Shown: positions 42,910 through 50,299 of the stretch, in pieces
Layout of the letters: each line of letters starts with the position of its first letter
How positions within the stretch are numbered: position 1 is the stretch's first letter
NCBI GenBank assembly: GCA_020852965.1
Contig: JADYZV010000098.1
Location: forward strand, 1 to 55,593
Origin: Pirellulaceae bacterium
Lineage (GTDB): Bacteria > Planctomycetota > Planctomycetia > Pirellulales > Pirellulaceae
DNA: 55,593 nt
Direction: 5' to 3'
Translations under genes and position numbers: made by a program
Notes under the pieces: generated by a model
What the model was told of the DNA's origin: nothing
The model's database searches: none
What the model saw: the letters and a program-made list of their open reading frames with translations, nothing else

Positions 42910-43521
42910 ATGGCATTGCGTGCGATTTGCTTGTGGCCTGGGCTGCCTGCGGCTTGGTTGCTGGGAGTGTCCCGCAGTTTGTTGATCGCATTGGTCTTTG
43001 CATGGTGCGTTTGCGGACTGCTGTTGGCGACGTTTGTATGGCCCGACTGGATCGCGGTGAGTTTGCTGCGTTTGCTGTGGCTTACGGCCATAGCGACTTG
43101 GATTGGCGCCGCATTGAAAAACTGCCTACGGCTACCTGGGATGTTGGCGACGAGCGATGCACACAGTTCGCTGGCGTTGGTGGGTGCACAGCAGGAGTAT
43201 CTGCGTGGCAATTGGTTTGAGGCGGAGGCGAGCGTCCTGCAAGTATTGCACCAGCACCCTCGCGATGCAGAGGCCATGTTGTTGCTGGTAGGTATCCTGC
43301 GCCGCACACGGCGATTTCAACCCGCCCTGCGCCGCCTGAGACAGCTCGAACTGCTCGAAACGGCAGCGGTTTGGCATTTTGAGATCGAGCGAGAAAAGGA
43401 GTGGATAGCGCGAGCGATGGCCGATGACAGCAAAGCGCTCGAGAACGAGGCCGGTAAGCGAGCTACCGACGAGCTCACTGACAAGGGGGCTGATCCAGAT
43501 GTTGCCGAGACGGCGGTTTGA
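42910..43521 (+). CDS. Membrane protein with TPR-like repeats, unrecognised
   Basis: A 203-aa protein starting MALRAICLWPGLPAAWLLGV, with an AAGGAG Shine-Dalgarno at 42895-42900 spaced 9 nt from this ATG (an ATG at 42904 is too close). Two helices lie near 10-50 and 55-80 (LLIALVFAWCVCGLLLATFV). The cytoplasmic part has two TPR-like units (QQEYLRGNWFEAEASVLQVL; LVGILRRTRRFQPALRRLRQ) and an acidic tail. The role is unknown. Confidence 0.62.
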   Translation: MALRAICLWPGLPAAWLLGVSRSLLIALVFAWCVCGLLLATFVWPDWIAVSLLRLLWLTAIATWIGAALKNCLRLPGMLATSDAHSSLALVGAQQEYLRGNWFEAEASVLQVLHQHPRDAEAMLLLVGILRRTRRFQPALRRLRQLELLETAAVWHFEIEREKEWIARAMADDSKALENEAGKRATDELTDKGADPDVAETAV

Positions 43522-44057
43522 GGAAAACTGACAAAGATTGATGTTTCGCGCGCTGCGAGGTACAAGCTGATCTGACAACAGGGAGCAATTATGGGTACGA
43601 TAGAGACTGAGATGCCGCATCGTTCGAGAGTTCAGGTTCGGCGATCAAATTCGGCCTAATTCGCGTACTAGCTGCCAAAACGGACCTAAACGCAACAGCC
43701 GAGCCGTGCGTTTCGTACGACCTTGACGCAAAACGATGCCCCACGTGAGAGTTTTGAAATCCATTTGCCCCTACTTGCCTTAATTGCGCCATTTTGACAC
43801 CCTTTGGGGATTGGCATAAGGTTTGCAAACCAGAGGGTGGGGCGGCTGGGATTCCTGTCGATTCCAATTCCTGTCGACTTCGGTCGCTCGCGGGAAAATG
43901 AATCAGGCTCGTGGGTCTTTATTTCCGATCCAAACAAAACTTGTGATTGCTTTTTTTTCGTATGGCGAAGTTTGTGGCTAGGAAGGCTGGCAGTGCCTAG
44001 TGCGGCTCTGCGGTCGGATAGCTCGATGGCTGCGTACGATTCATTTAGGGGTTAACC
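43522..44057. other. Long 5' region of clpC
   Basis: About 535 nt without a recognised gene. It contains a candidate sigma-54 promoter at 43811-43827. No CIRCE-type palindrome is seen. The AGGGGT at 44046-44051 may act as Shine-Dalgarno for clpC. Confidence 0.45.
43811..43827 (+). promoter_or_regulatory. Candidate sigma-54 promoter upstream of clpC
   Basis: TTGGCATAAGGTTTGCA fits the TGGCAc-N5-TTGCA consensus with GG (43813-43814) and GC (43825-43826) exactly 10 nt apart. The predicted start lies near 43838, giving a leader of about 220 nt before clpC. Confidence 0.55.
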
Positions 44058-46607
44058 ATGTACGAACGTTTTACCGACCGTGCTCGCAAAGTAATGCAGT
44101 TGGCCAATCAAGAGGCTCAGCGGTTCAACCACGAGTACATTGGAACCGAGCACATCCTGTTGGGCTTAGTCAAAGAGGGGAGTGGTGTCGCAGCCAACGT
44201 CCTCAAAAATCTCGATGTCGACCTGCGCAAGATTCGGCTCGAAGTCGAGAAGCTAGTGCAAAGCGGGCCCGAGATGGTCACGATCGGCAAATTACCGCAA
44301 ACGCCGCGAGCCAAGAAGGTCATCGAGTACTCGATGGAAGAGGCTCGCAATCTCAATCATAATTACGTCGGCACCGAGCATATTTTGCTGGGGCTATTGC
44401 GCGAGCAAGAAGGGGTGGCCGCCCAAGTGCTAATGAACTTGGGGCTGAAGCTCGACGATGTGCGTGAAGAGGTGCTCAACCTACTCGGCCACGGCATGGA
44501 AAGTGGTGACGGGGGTGGTGGCGAGCGCGGAGGTCGCGAGGGGAGCAGTAGCGAACGCGAAACGGGCGGTTCGTCCAAAGGCTCGAAGAGCAAGACGCCC
44601 GCGCTGGATAGTTTCGGTCGCGATCTTACCGAACTGGCCAAGCAAGGCAAGCTCGATCCAGTGATCGGTCGCGCGCGTGAAATTGAGCGCGCGGTGCAGA
44701 TCCTATGTCGCCGAAGCAAGAACAACCCAGTTCTATTGGGCGAAGCGGGTGTCGGCAAGACGGCCATCGTCGAAGGCTTTGCCCAACGCGTCATCTCCGG
44801 AGAGGTTCCAGAGATCCTGGCCGATAAGCGCATCGTCGTGCTCGACTTGGCCATGATGGTCGCTGGCACCAAGTACCGCGGCCAGTTCGAAGAGCGCATC
44901 AAGGCGGTGATGAACGAGGTTCGCCGCGCTAAGAATACGATCCTGTTCATCGACGAACTACATACGCTCGTCGGCGCAGGTGGTGCCGAAGGTGCCATCG
45001 ATGCAGCTAACGTGCTCAAGCCCGCGTTGGCTCGCGGTGAGATCCAGTGTATTGGTGCAACCACCTTGGACGAGTACCGCAAGTACATCGAGAAGGACAA
45101 CGCGCTAGCGCGTCGCTTCCAAGAGATCATCGTTGAACCGACCAGTAAGGACGAGACGATCGAGATCCTCAAGGGTCTGCGCGAACGCTACGAAGAGCAC
45201 CACCGCGTCAAGTTCACCGACGACGCGCTGGTCGCAGCAGTCGAGATGAGCGAGCGCTACATTACGGCGCGTTGCTTGCCGGACAAAGCGATCGATGTGA
45301 TCGATGAATCTGGTGCGCGGATTCGGCTGCGCAATATGTCCAAGCCACCCGATCTGAAAGAGCTCGACGAGGACATCGAGAAGCTCAACAAGGACAAAGA
45401 GGACGCGGTTGCCAATCAGGACTTCGAGAAGGCCGCTTCGCTGCGAGATAAAGCCGACAAGCTGCGAAAGAAGAAGGACGAGATCACTCGCGACTGGCGT
45501 GAAAAGAGTCGCGAGACCGATGGTATCGTCGACGAAGATGTGATCTGCGAAGTCGTCTCTAAGATGACTGGCATTCCGCTAACGCGTTTGAGCACGGAGG
45601 ACAGTGCGCGGCTGATGCAAATGGAAGGCGAACTACACAAGCGAGTCGTCAGCCAAGAGCAAGCGGTCGCGGCCGTTGCCAAAGCGGTGCGCCGTAGTCG
45701 CAGCGGATTGAAGGATCCGCGACGTCCGACCGGATGTTTCGTGTTCGCCGGTCCAACCGGGGTCGGTAAGACCCTGCTGGCCAAGGCGCTGGCCGAGTAC
45801 ATGTTCGGCGACGCCGATGCACTCGTGCATATCGACATGAGCGAGTATATGGAGAAGCACAACATCAGCCGTCTGATCGGTGCTCCTCCCGGCTACGTGG
45901 GCTACGAAGAGGGGGGACAACTGACCGAGAAAATCCGCCGTCGCCCCTACGCCGTGGTGCTGCTGGACGAAATCGAAAAGGCTCACCCCGATGTCTTCAA
46001 CATGTTGTTGCAAGTCATGGAAGAAGGACGCTTGACCGATTCCTTCGGGCGCAACGTCGACTTCCGCAATGTGATCTTGATTCTGACCACCAATGCGGGT
46101 GCTGATGCGATCAAGAACGAATCGGCCTTCGGCTTCCAAAAGCCCGATGACGACAGTTCTTACGAAAGCATGAAGGCTCGAGTCATGGATCAAATCGAGC
46201 GAGTGTTCCGCCCCGAGTTCCTCAATCGACTCGACGACACGATCATCTTCCGCCACTTAAACCACGAAGATTTGAAGAAGGTCATCGACTTCGAATTGTC
46301 CAAGGTACGTGCGCGTTTGAACGATCGTGGCTACGAACTCGATTTGACCGACGATGCCAAGGAGTTCCTGATCAAGAAGGGGGCCAACCTCGACTACGGA
46401 GCCCGTCCACTACGTCGCGCGCTAGAACAGCGAATTGAAGATCCATTGGCAGAAGAGATTTTGCGAGGTGCCTTTGAAGGGGTCAATGCGATTGTGGTTG
46501 ACATCGCCAAGGACGAAGCGGGCAAAGCGGTCCGCCTAGTCTTCCGTGGCGAGGTTCGCCAGCCCGAGGAAGAGCCCGTAGCAGTCGGCGGCTCCGAAGA
46601 GAAGTAA
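44058..46607 (+). CDS. clpC: ClpC AAA+ unfoldase
   Basis: An 849-aa Hsp100 chaperone that feeds proteins to ClpP. The N-domain repeats are [20 protein letters not shown] and [21 protein letters not shown] hydrophilic Gly/Ser/Glu-rich linker follows (about 150-180). NBD1 Walker A is GEAGVGKTA, Walker [11 protein letters not shown]; the middle domain has a UVR-like coiled coil ([20 protein letters not shown]). NBD2 Walker A is GPTGVGKTL, Walker [11 protein letters not shown]. The C-terminal GAR-type ATPase sensor ([12 protein letters not shown]) and clamp loop are intact. Confidence 0.97.
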   Translation: MYERFTDRARKVMQLANQEAQRFNHEYIGTEHILLGLVKEGSGVAANVLKNLDVDLRKIRLEVEKLVQSGPEMVTIGKLPQTPRAKKVIEYSMEEARNLNHNYVGTEHILLGLLREQEGVAAQVLMNLGLKLDDVREEVLNLLGHGMESGDGGGGERGGREGSSSERETGGSSKGSKSKTPALDSFGRDLTELAKQGKLDPVIGRAREIERAVQILCRRSKNNPVLLGEAGVGKTAIVEGFAQRVISGEVPEILADKRIVVLDLAMMVAGTKYRGQFEERIKAVMNEVRRAKNTILFIDELHTLVGAGGAEGAIDAANVLKPALARGEIQCIGATTLDEYRKYIEKDNALARRFQEIIVEPTSKDETIEILKGLRERYEEHHRVKFTDDALVAAVEMSERYITARCLPDKAIDVIDESGARIRLRNMSKPPDLKELDEDIEKLNKDKEDAVANQDFEKAASLRDKADKLRKKKDEITRDWREKSRETDGIVDEDVICEVVSKMTGIPLTRLSTEDSARLMQMEGELHKRVVSQEQAVAAVAKAVRRSRSGLKDPRRPTGCFVFAGPTGVGKTLLAKALAEYMFGDADALVHIDMSEYMEKHNISRLIGAPPGYVGYEEGGQLTEKIRRRPYAVVLLDEIEKAHPDVFNMLLQVMEEGRLTDSFGRNVDFRNVILILTTNAGADAIKNESAFGFQKPDDDSSYESMKARVMDQIERVFRPEFLNRLDDTIIFRHLNHEDLKKVIDFELSKVRARLNDRGYELDLTDDAKEFLIKKGANLDYGARPLRRALEQRIEDPLAEEILRGAFEGVNAIVVDIAKDEAGKAVRLVFRGEVRQPEEEPVAVGGSEEK

Positions 46608-46636
46608 ACCGCTAGCTCATCCACGTTAGTTTTGAT

Positions 46637-46702
46637 TAGTGGACGGGGTTACGAGTCCGTTTGAATCGGATGGCGCCAAGGACTCGTAACCTCGTCCACT
46701 AC
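46637..46702. repeat. Dispersed palindromic element, family A copy 4
   Basis: Arms TAGTGGACGG-GGTTACGAGTCC (46637-46658) and the inverse (46680-46702, with one more base) surround a loop beginning GTTTGAATCGG. It lies 30 nt after the clpC stop and, as a hairpin, could end or stabilise the clpC transcript. Confidence 0.88.
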
Positions 46703-46734
46703 GACTAACCTGAAAATCAGGAAAGGATGAAACT

Positions 46735-47073
46735 TTACGCTTGCTTGGCATAACCGAGTTGGGTAATGACATGCAGCATCTCTTCGAAAGTAATGTAGCG
46801 ACGACGGTTGTTGACTTTGTAACGGTCGATGGCTTCTGCCAATTCGCGTGCGTCGGGCGAGAGGCTAGCGTGCGAATTGGTGAACTGCCTGCGTTCGGTG
46901 CCGGTCGATGTACTATGTTCGCTGCGGCGATCTTCGAAGTTGATTAGCGGAGCTGCGACGGGAAAGCTGGCAGTGAGAGTGCTGGGTAGAGTGGTCAATT
47001 TAGGTCTCCGCAGTGCAGTGCTTTCCACCCTTAACCAATGAGTGGGCAGAACGAGAAAGTTGGGGGCTGTCAT
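46735..47073 (-). CDS. Small protein with a conserved C-terminal helix-turn segment
   Basis: A 112-aa protein starting MTAPNFLVLPTHWLRVESTA at 47073. The first 60 residues are variable. The conserved-looking end is SPDARELAEAIDRYKVNNRR, then RYITFEEMLHVITQLGYAKQ, a helix-strand-helix unit that I have seen in planctomycete proteins of similar size. There is no signal or membrane segment. The function is unknown; a DNA- or ligand-binding role is possible from its basic/aromatic core. Confidence 0.6.
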   Translation of the reverse strand: MTAPNFLVLPTHWLRVESTALRRPKLTTLPSTLTASFPVAAPLINFEDRRSEHSTSTGTERRQFTNSHASLSPDARELAEAIDRYKVNNRRRYITFEEMLHVITQLGYAKQA

Positions 47074-47130
47074 CCACTGAAGACTAGCTCCTGAAACGGA
47101 GGCTGGCAAAGAAAGTTGGCCGGTTTTTGA

Positions 47131-48174
47131 TTAGTTCGCAGGAGGCGCGCGCTCAAAACCGACCAATCGCGCCGGAACTGTCCCAAGCAGGCCGCCCGCG
47201 GCGCCTCCGACCGGGGCTCCGGCAGGCCCGCGATCCAACATGGCTTGCAGTTGCAGGGCGGTCGGATTGTAGGGATCGTGCTGAAAAGCGCGACACAAGC
47301 AAGTGCGAGCTTCTGCGATGTCGCCCGCTTCCATTTGCAAGCGGGCTATGCTGATGATGGTGCTGGTATCTTCGTCGCGGCAACACAACGCAGCGTTACG
47401 TAGGCAATGATTGGCAGCGGAAGCCTCCCCCAAGTCGGCCAGCGCTTGCCCCTTGAGCATCCACGCTTGCGGGCTGATTTGCTCACCCGTTTTGCCGTCG
47501 GTCATCCTATCGAGTGTAGCCAGCGCGCGTTGCGGACGCCCCAAATCGCGGTAGATTTCCGCCAAAGCGACTTGGACTTGCGGCGCATGCGGTTGTTCGT
47601 TTAAGGTGCGATGATAGCAGCTCATGGCGGCTTCCAATTCGCCGCGCTGCTGCAACACCTTGCCACGCAAGGCCCATGCCCCCGCATGGCTTCGTTGACC
47701 TTCGAGAGCCGCGTCGGCTTGTGCCAACGCTTGCTTCAAATTCCCTTGCTGCAGATTCATCTCGCCCAGACGGACGAGGTAGTCAGGGTTACCGCCGCTG
47801 ATCACGGCGGCTTGGGTCATGTGCTCGATGGCTTTGTCCGATTCGTCACGTTGCCACAATACTTCAGCCATTCCCGCCTGGGCGCGTTCGTCGGCAGAGC
47901 TACTGCGCAGGGCATCGGTAAACAGCAGCTCCGCTTCGTCGAGCTTGTGTTGCTGCAGTTTCTCCGCGCCGCGCAACGAACTTTGCCGAGCGTCGGACAG
48001 CTCGCGAGTCTGCCGCCGAGCGCGCAGTGAATGGCAGCCGCTCGTTGCCAGCAAACACAACAGAAGGCTGGTCAAAAGAAGACGTCGAGCGCTCCCGGAA
48101 AGCTCTTCGGCAGCGCGGTCGACTGGTCGATTGAGAATGTGGCCCGACGCTCCGCCGTCGGAACTAAGTTTCAT
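47131..48174 (-). CDS. TPR-repeat lipoprotein
   Basis: A 347-aa precursor. After an N-terminal stretch (MKLSSDGGASGHILNRPVDR), the hydrophobic core RLLLTSLLLCLLATSGC carries a lipobox. Residues about 60-330 form eight or nine tetratricopeptide repeats (QSSLRGAEKLQQHKLDEAEL; LVRLGEMNLQQGNLKQALAQ; VALAEIYRDLGRPQRALATL). The first codons after Lys-Leu-Ser-Ser come from a family B repeat copy. The protein is probably an outer- or inner-membrane scaffold. The C-terminal 40 residues are Gly/Ala-rich. Confidence 0.82.
   Translation of the reverse strand: MKLSSDGGASGHILNRPVDRAAEELSGSARRLLLTSLLLCLLATSGCHSLRARRQTRELSDARQSSLRGAEKLQQHKLDEAELLFTDALRSSSADERAQAGMAEVLWQRDESDKAIEHMTQAAVISGGNPDYLVRLGEMNLQQGNLKQALAQADAALEGQRSHAGAWALRGKVLQQRGELEAAMSCYHRTLNEQPHAPQVQVALAEIYRDLGRPQRALATLDRMTDGKTGEQISPQAWMLKGQALADLGEASAANHCLRNAALCCRDEDTSTIISIARLQMEAGDIAEARTCLCRAFQHDPYNPTALQLQAMLDRGPAGAPVGGAAGGLLGTVPARLVGFERAPPAN
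48136..48163. repeat. Family B repeat copy in the start region of the TPR gene
   Basis: AATGTGGCCCGACGCTCCGC continuing to CGTCGGAA matches the core of the 45-bp units at 37336-37425, including the CCGACG/CGTCGG hairpin. It encodes residues 5-12 (SDGGASGH) of the TPR lipoprotein. Confidence 0.85.
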
Positions 48175-48255
48175 CAAAACGGCTGATCCTAAAACCCTAA
48201 GCTGTGGTTGCTACAACCTTCCATGTCGATTGATTCAGGCGCATCGTCGAAACAC

Positions 48256-48600
48256 CTACGGGTTTCCGCGAAGTTCTTCGAGGACATTCTCAATTGCCTT
48301 GTGCGCATCCTGGGTTGTGACTATTACGAGAGACCGTTCGTTAGCAAATGGCACAATCTTATTCTCGTCGTTCCATTGCCCTGGGATCACTCTAGATTGG
48401 AGCAATGCAATGAGAATGGAAGCATCAAACTTTTCGCCGTTCTTGGACCACACGGGAAAATCTTTGACGTTGTAAGTTCTCACGACGGCTATTTGCGCGA
48501 CATTGGCAATCGGATCGTTTGGCGCCCGCTGTTGCGCAATCAAGGTTCCAACCGTTGAAAGACCACCGATGAGCCCGACGATGATGGCTGTTTTACGCAT
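48256..48600 (-). CDS. Secreted protein with an STN/secretin-like fold, small
   Basis: A 114-aa precursor with a signal peptide (MRKTAIIVGLIGGLSTVGTL, cleavage near IAQQ). The mature 90 residues follow the pattern seen in many planctomycete proteins: VRTYNVKDFPVW, then FDASILIALLQSRVIPGQWN, then IVPFANERSLVIVTTQDAHK and IENVLEELRG. This resembles one secretin N-domain-type beta-alpha-beta unit. An AAGGA Shine-Dalgarno lies 8 nt before the ATG. Confidence 0.65.
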   Translation of the reverse strand: MRKTAIIVGLIGGLSTVGTLIAQQRAPNDPIANVAQIAVVRTYNVKDFPVWSKNGEKFDASILIALLQSRVIPGQWNDENKIVPFANERSLVIVTTQDAHKAIENVLEELRGNP

Positions 48601-49141
48601 TTTGGAATCCTTCGAAGTTTAGATTTAGGACGCTGACACAATTCCGGAAACAGTAGCCTTTGCAAGGTTTTCCGGCAAAATGAACCACGAACAACCAGCT
48701 CACCGTAGCAGATTTAGGTACAACAACGGAAGAGCATTGCCCCGCCTTACGCGTCCGGGCACACGTCACCTTCCATTCTTCAATTCACTACGCAGCGATT
48801 CACAACGCAGCGATTCACAACGCAGCGATGGCATTCGCCTCGCTCCTTCTGCATCGATCGACTTAAGCAAATTGCCTAAGGATAGGTGGCAATTAGTGCA
48901 GATTAGTGTTCCAGACAGTCATTTTTTTAAAGGAACACAAATCTTCACTAATTACCACCAAAACCATGTGCGGCTTAAATTGTTGCCTAGGGTATTTCCT
49001 CTCACGCTGTCGCAGGCCCGAATCGACAGATACCCATTGCCAGCGCCCCGCTGACAACTGGCCAGCTATGAATGCAGGGCGGGCGTCGCTTGTCGCCGGG
49101 CAGCCTTGGGCGCACAATGTACTCACGTTCATTTTATCCCA
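48601..49141. other. Gene-poor stretch with a hairpin and short direct repeats
   Basis: About 540 nt with no convincing gene. CGCAGCGATTCACAA occurs in tandem near 48792-48825. A large hairpin lies at 48885-48959. The 5' part of the adjacent GNAT relic may have decayed here. Confidence 0.5.
48885..48959. repeat. Imperfect hairpin with 28-nt arms
   Basis: Arms 48885-48912 (GGTGGCAATTAGTGCAGATT, then AGTGTTCC) and 48932-48959 are complementary at about 25 of 28 positions around a 19-nt loop with a T7 run. It is probably a decayed mobile palindrome or an attenuator-like structure. Confidence 0.75.
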
Positions 49142-49360
49142 GTAAGCGAGCACGGACGCGGACTCGGCAAGGGAATGCTCAAAGACGCTATCCAGAGAAC
49201 TCTACAAGCGGCGTAAGTTGGCGGGCTGCGCGCGATGGTGGTCCACGCAAAAAACAAAAATGCTCAGGCGTTCTACGCAAAATTTGGATTTGCTCCGTCT
49301 CCGACAAACGAGCTCCACTTGGTGTTGCTCATCACGGATATGCGAAAGTCGATCGAGTAG
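49142..49360 (+). pseudogene. GNAT acetyltransferase toxin relic (TacT/AtaT-like C-terminus)
   Basis: From 49142 one frame reads VSEHGRGLGKGMLKDAIQRT, then LQAA, a TAA stop at 49214-49216, and VGGLRAMVVHAKNKNAQAFY, then AKFGFAPSPTNELHLVLLIT before TAG at 49360. This is the acetyl-CoA-binding (RGLGKG) and C-terminal half of TacT-type GNAT toxins that pair with DUF1778 antitoxins. The N-terminal half and the antitoxin are missing upstream, and the in-frame stop interrupts the remnant. It is therefore a decayed toxin gene. Confidence 0.78.
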
Positions 49361-49397
49361 TCATTACCCTTCATTACCTCAGCAAACCTGAAAACAC

Positions 49398-49838
49398 ATG
49401 CCTGGAAATTTTGAAGGCTTCGGAATCGCCTTCCTTTACCCCGACTCCTGGACACTTGAGTCGGATAGCGACGCCAAGAGCGTTTCCATCGAGAGTCCTG
49501 AAGGGGCCTTCCTTACAGTGACCCGATTTGAGAATTCCATCGATGCGGACACCGCCATCGAGCGCGGCGTGTCCGCCATGCAGCAGGAATACGACGAGAT
49601 CGAGAACGAGGCGCTCGTAAAGAATTTCGCTGGCCTGCGGCTCGAAGGCTCGCTGCTGCGATTCATTTATCTGGATCTGATTGTCGCTTCGCAACTGTTG
49701 GCCATCGTTCATGGCGGGGCCACCTATTTGGTGCAAATCCAAGCCGAGGATCGCGACTACGAGCGACTCGGGCCCGTGTTTGATGCCATGCTGACCTCCC
49801 TCTGCCAACATTTGGCCAGTAGTGACACTTCTTGCTGA
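49398..49838 (+). CDS. Conserved PsbP/DUF-like small protein, function unknown
   Basis: A 146-aa protein without signal peptide. The layout (FGIAFLYPDSWTLESDSDAK, then SVSIESPEGAFLTVTRFENS, then ATYLVQIQAEDRDYERLGPV with FDAMLTSL at the end) resembles PsbP/Mog1-type beta-sandwich proteins, in which a YPxxW strand opens the domain and a final helix reads FxxMLxS. It starts 37 nt after the GNAT relic. The role is unknown. Confidence 0.65.
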   Translation: MPGNFEGFGIAFLYPDSWTLESDSDAKSVSIESPEGAFLTVTRFENSIDADTAIERGVSAMQQEYDEIENEALVKNFAGLRLEGSLLRFIYLDLIVASQLLAIVHGGATYLVQIQAEDRDYERLGPVFDAMLTSLCQHLASSDTSC

Positions 49839-50299
49839 AAGTCACTAGCCCCCTCGGTGAACTCTGTGCCTCTGTGTTTCAATTTGCCGTACTCGTACTC
49901 GAAGCGAACGCGGCTACGAGCACGAGCACGAACTTGCAAGCGACTTTGCGATTTTGGTTGATTCCGCTCGACAAGCAGGGTGGTGATCAGTGAAAAGTGT
50001 CGCAATAGCTGTCGAATTCTCGACAAACTGCCACGAATGGGCAAAAAGACTCAAATTGACTGGCTGGAAGGCCAAGTGTGTGGCGATTTAGACAATCCGC
50101 TGTTTCGCCTTTTTTCTTAGGCTGTTATCGCTATAATTAAAAATCTCTAAATAGACATTGCCAAGATTTGGCGGGGGACCGCCGAGATAATTTGGCTAAT
50201 CGCTATAATTAGAAGTCTCCTAAAGCGTTTGTCGTAGCGGATCACAATCGGCACCGACTTGCGAAAAACACCTAGTCAATCTCATTACGAGTCTGCATG
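49839..50299. other. Leader region with duplicated TATAAT-containing blocks
   Basis: About 460 nt. ATCGCTATAATTA followed by A/G-rich TCTCTAAA occurs at 50127-50151 and again (TCTCCTAAA) at 50199-50224, each containing TATAAT. Neither has a clear -35 box. Short repeats of ACGAGC and GAACGC near 49885-49940 encode nothing recognisable. Confidence 0.5.

Noticed and set aside
43794-43821. A TTGACA at 43794 as a sigma-70 promoter of clpC
   Set aside because: No acceptable -10 box lies at 16-18 nt; the overlapping GG-N10-GC motif fits much better.
48680-49054. A 124-aa plus-strand frame before the GNAT relic
   Set aside because: It spans the direct repeats and the 28-bp-arm hairpin and has no recognisable domain.
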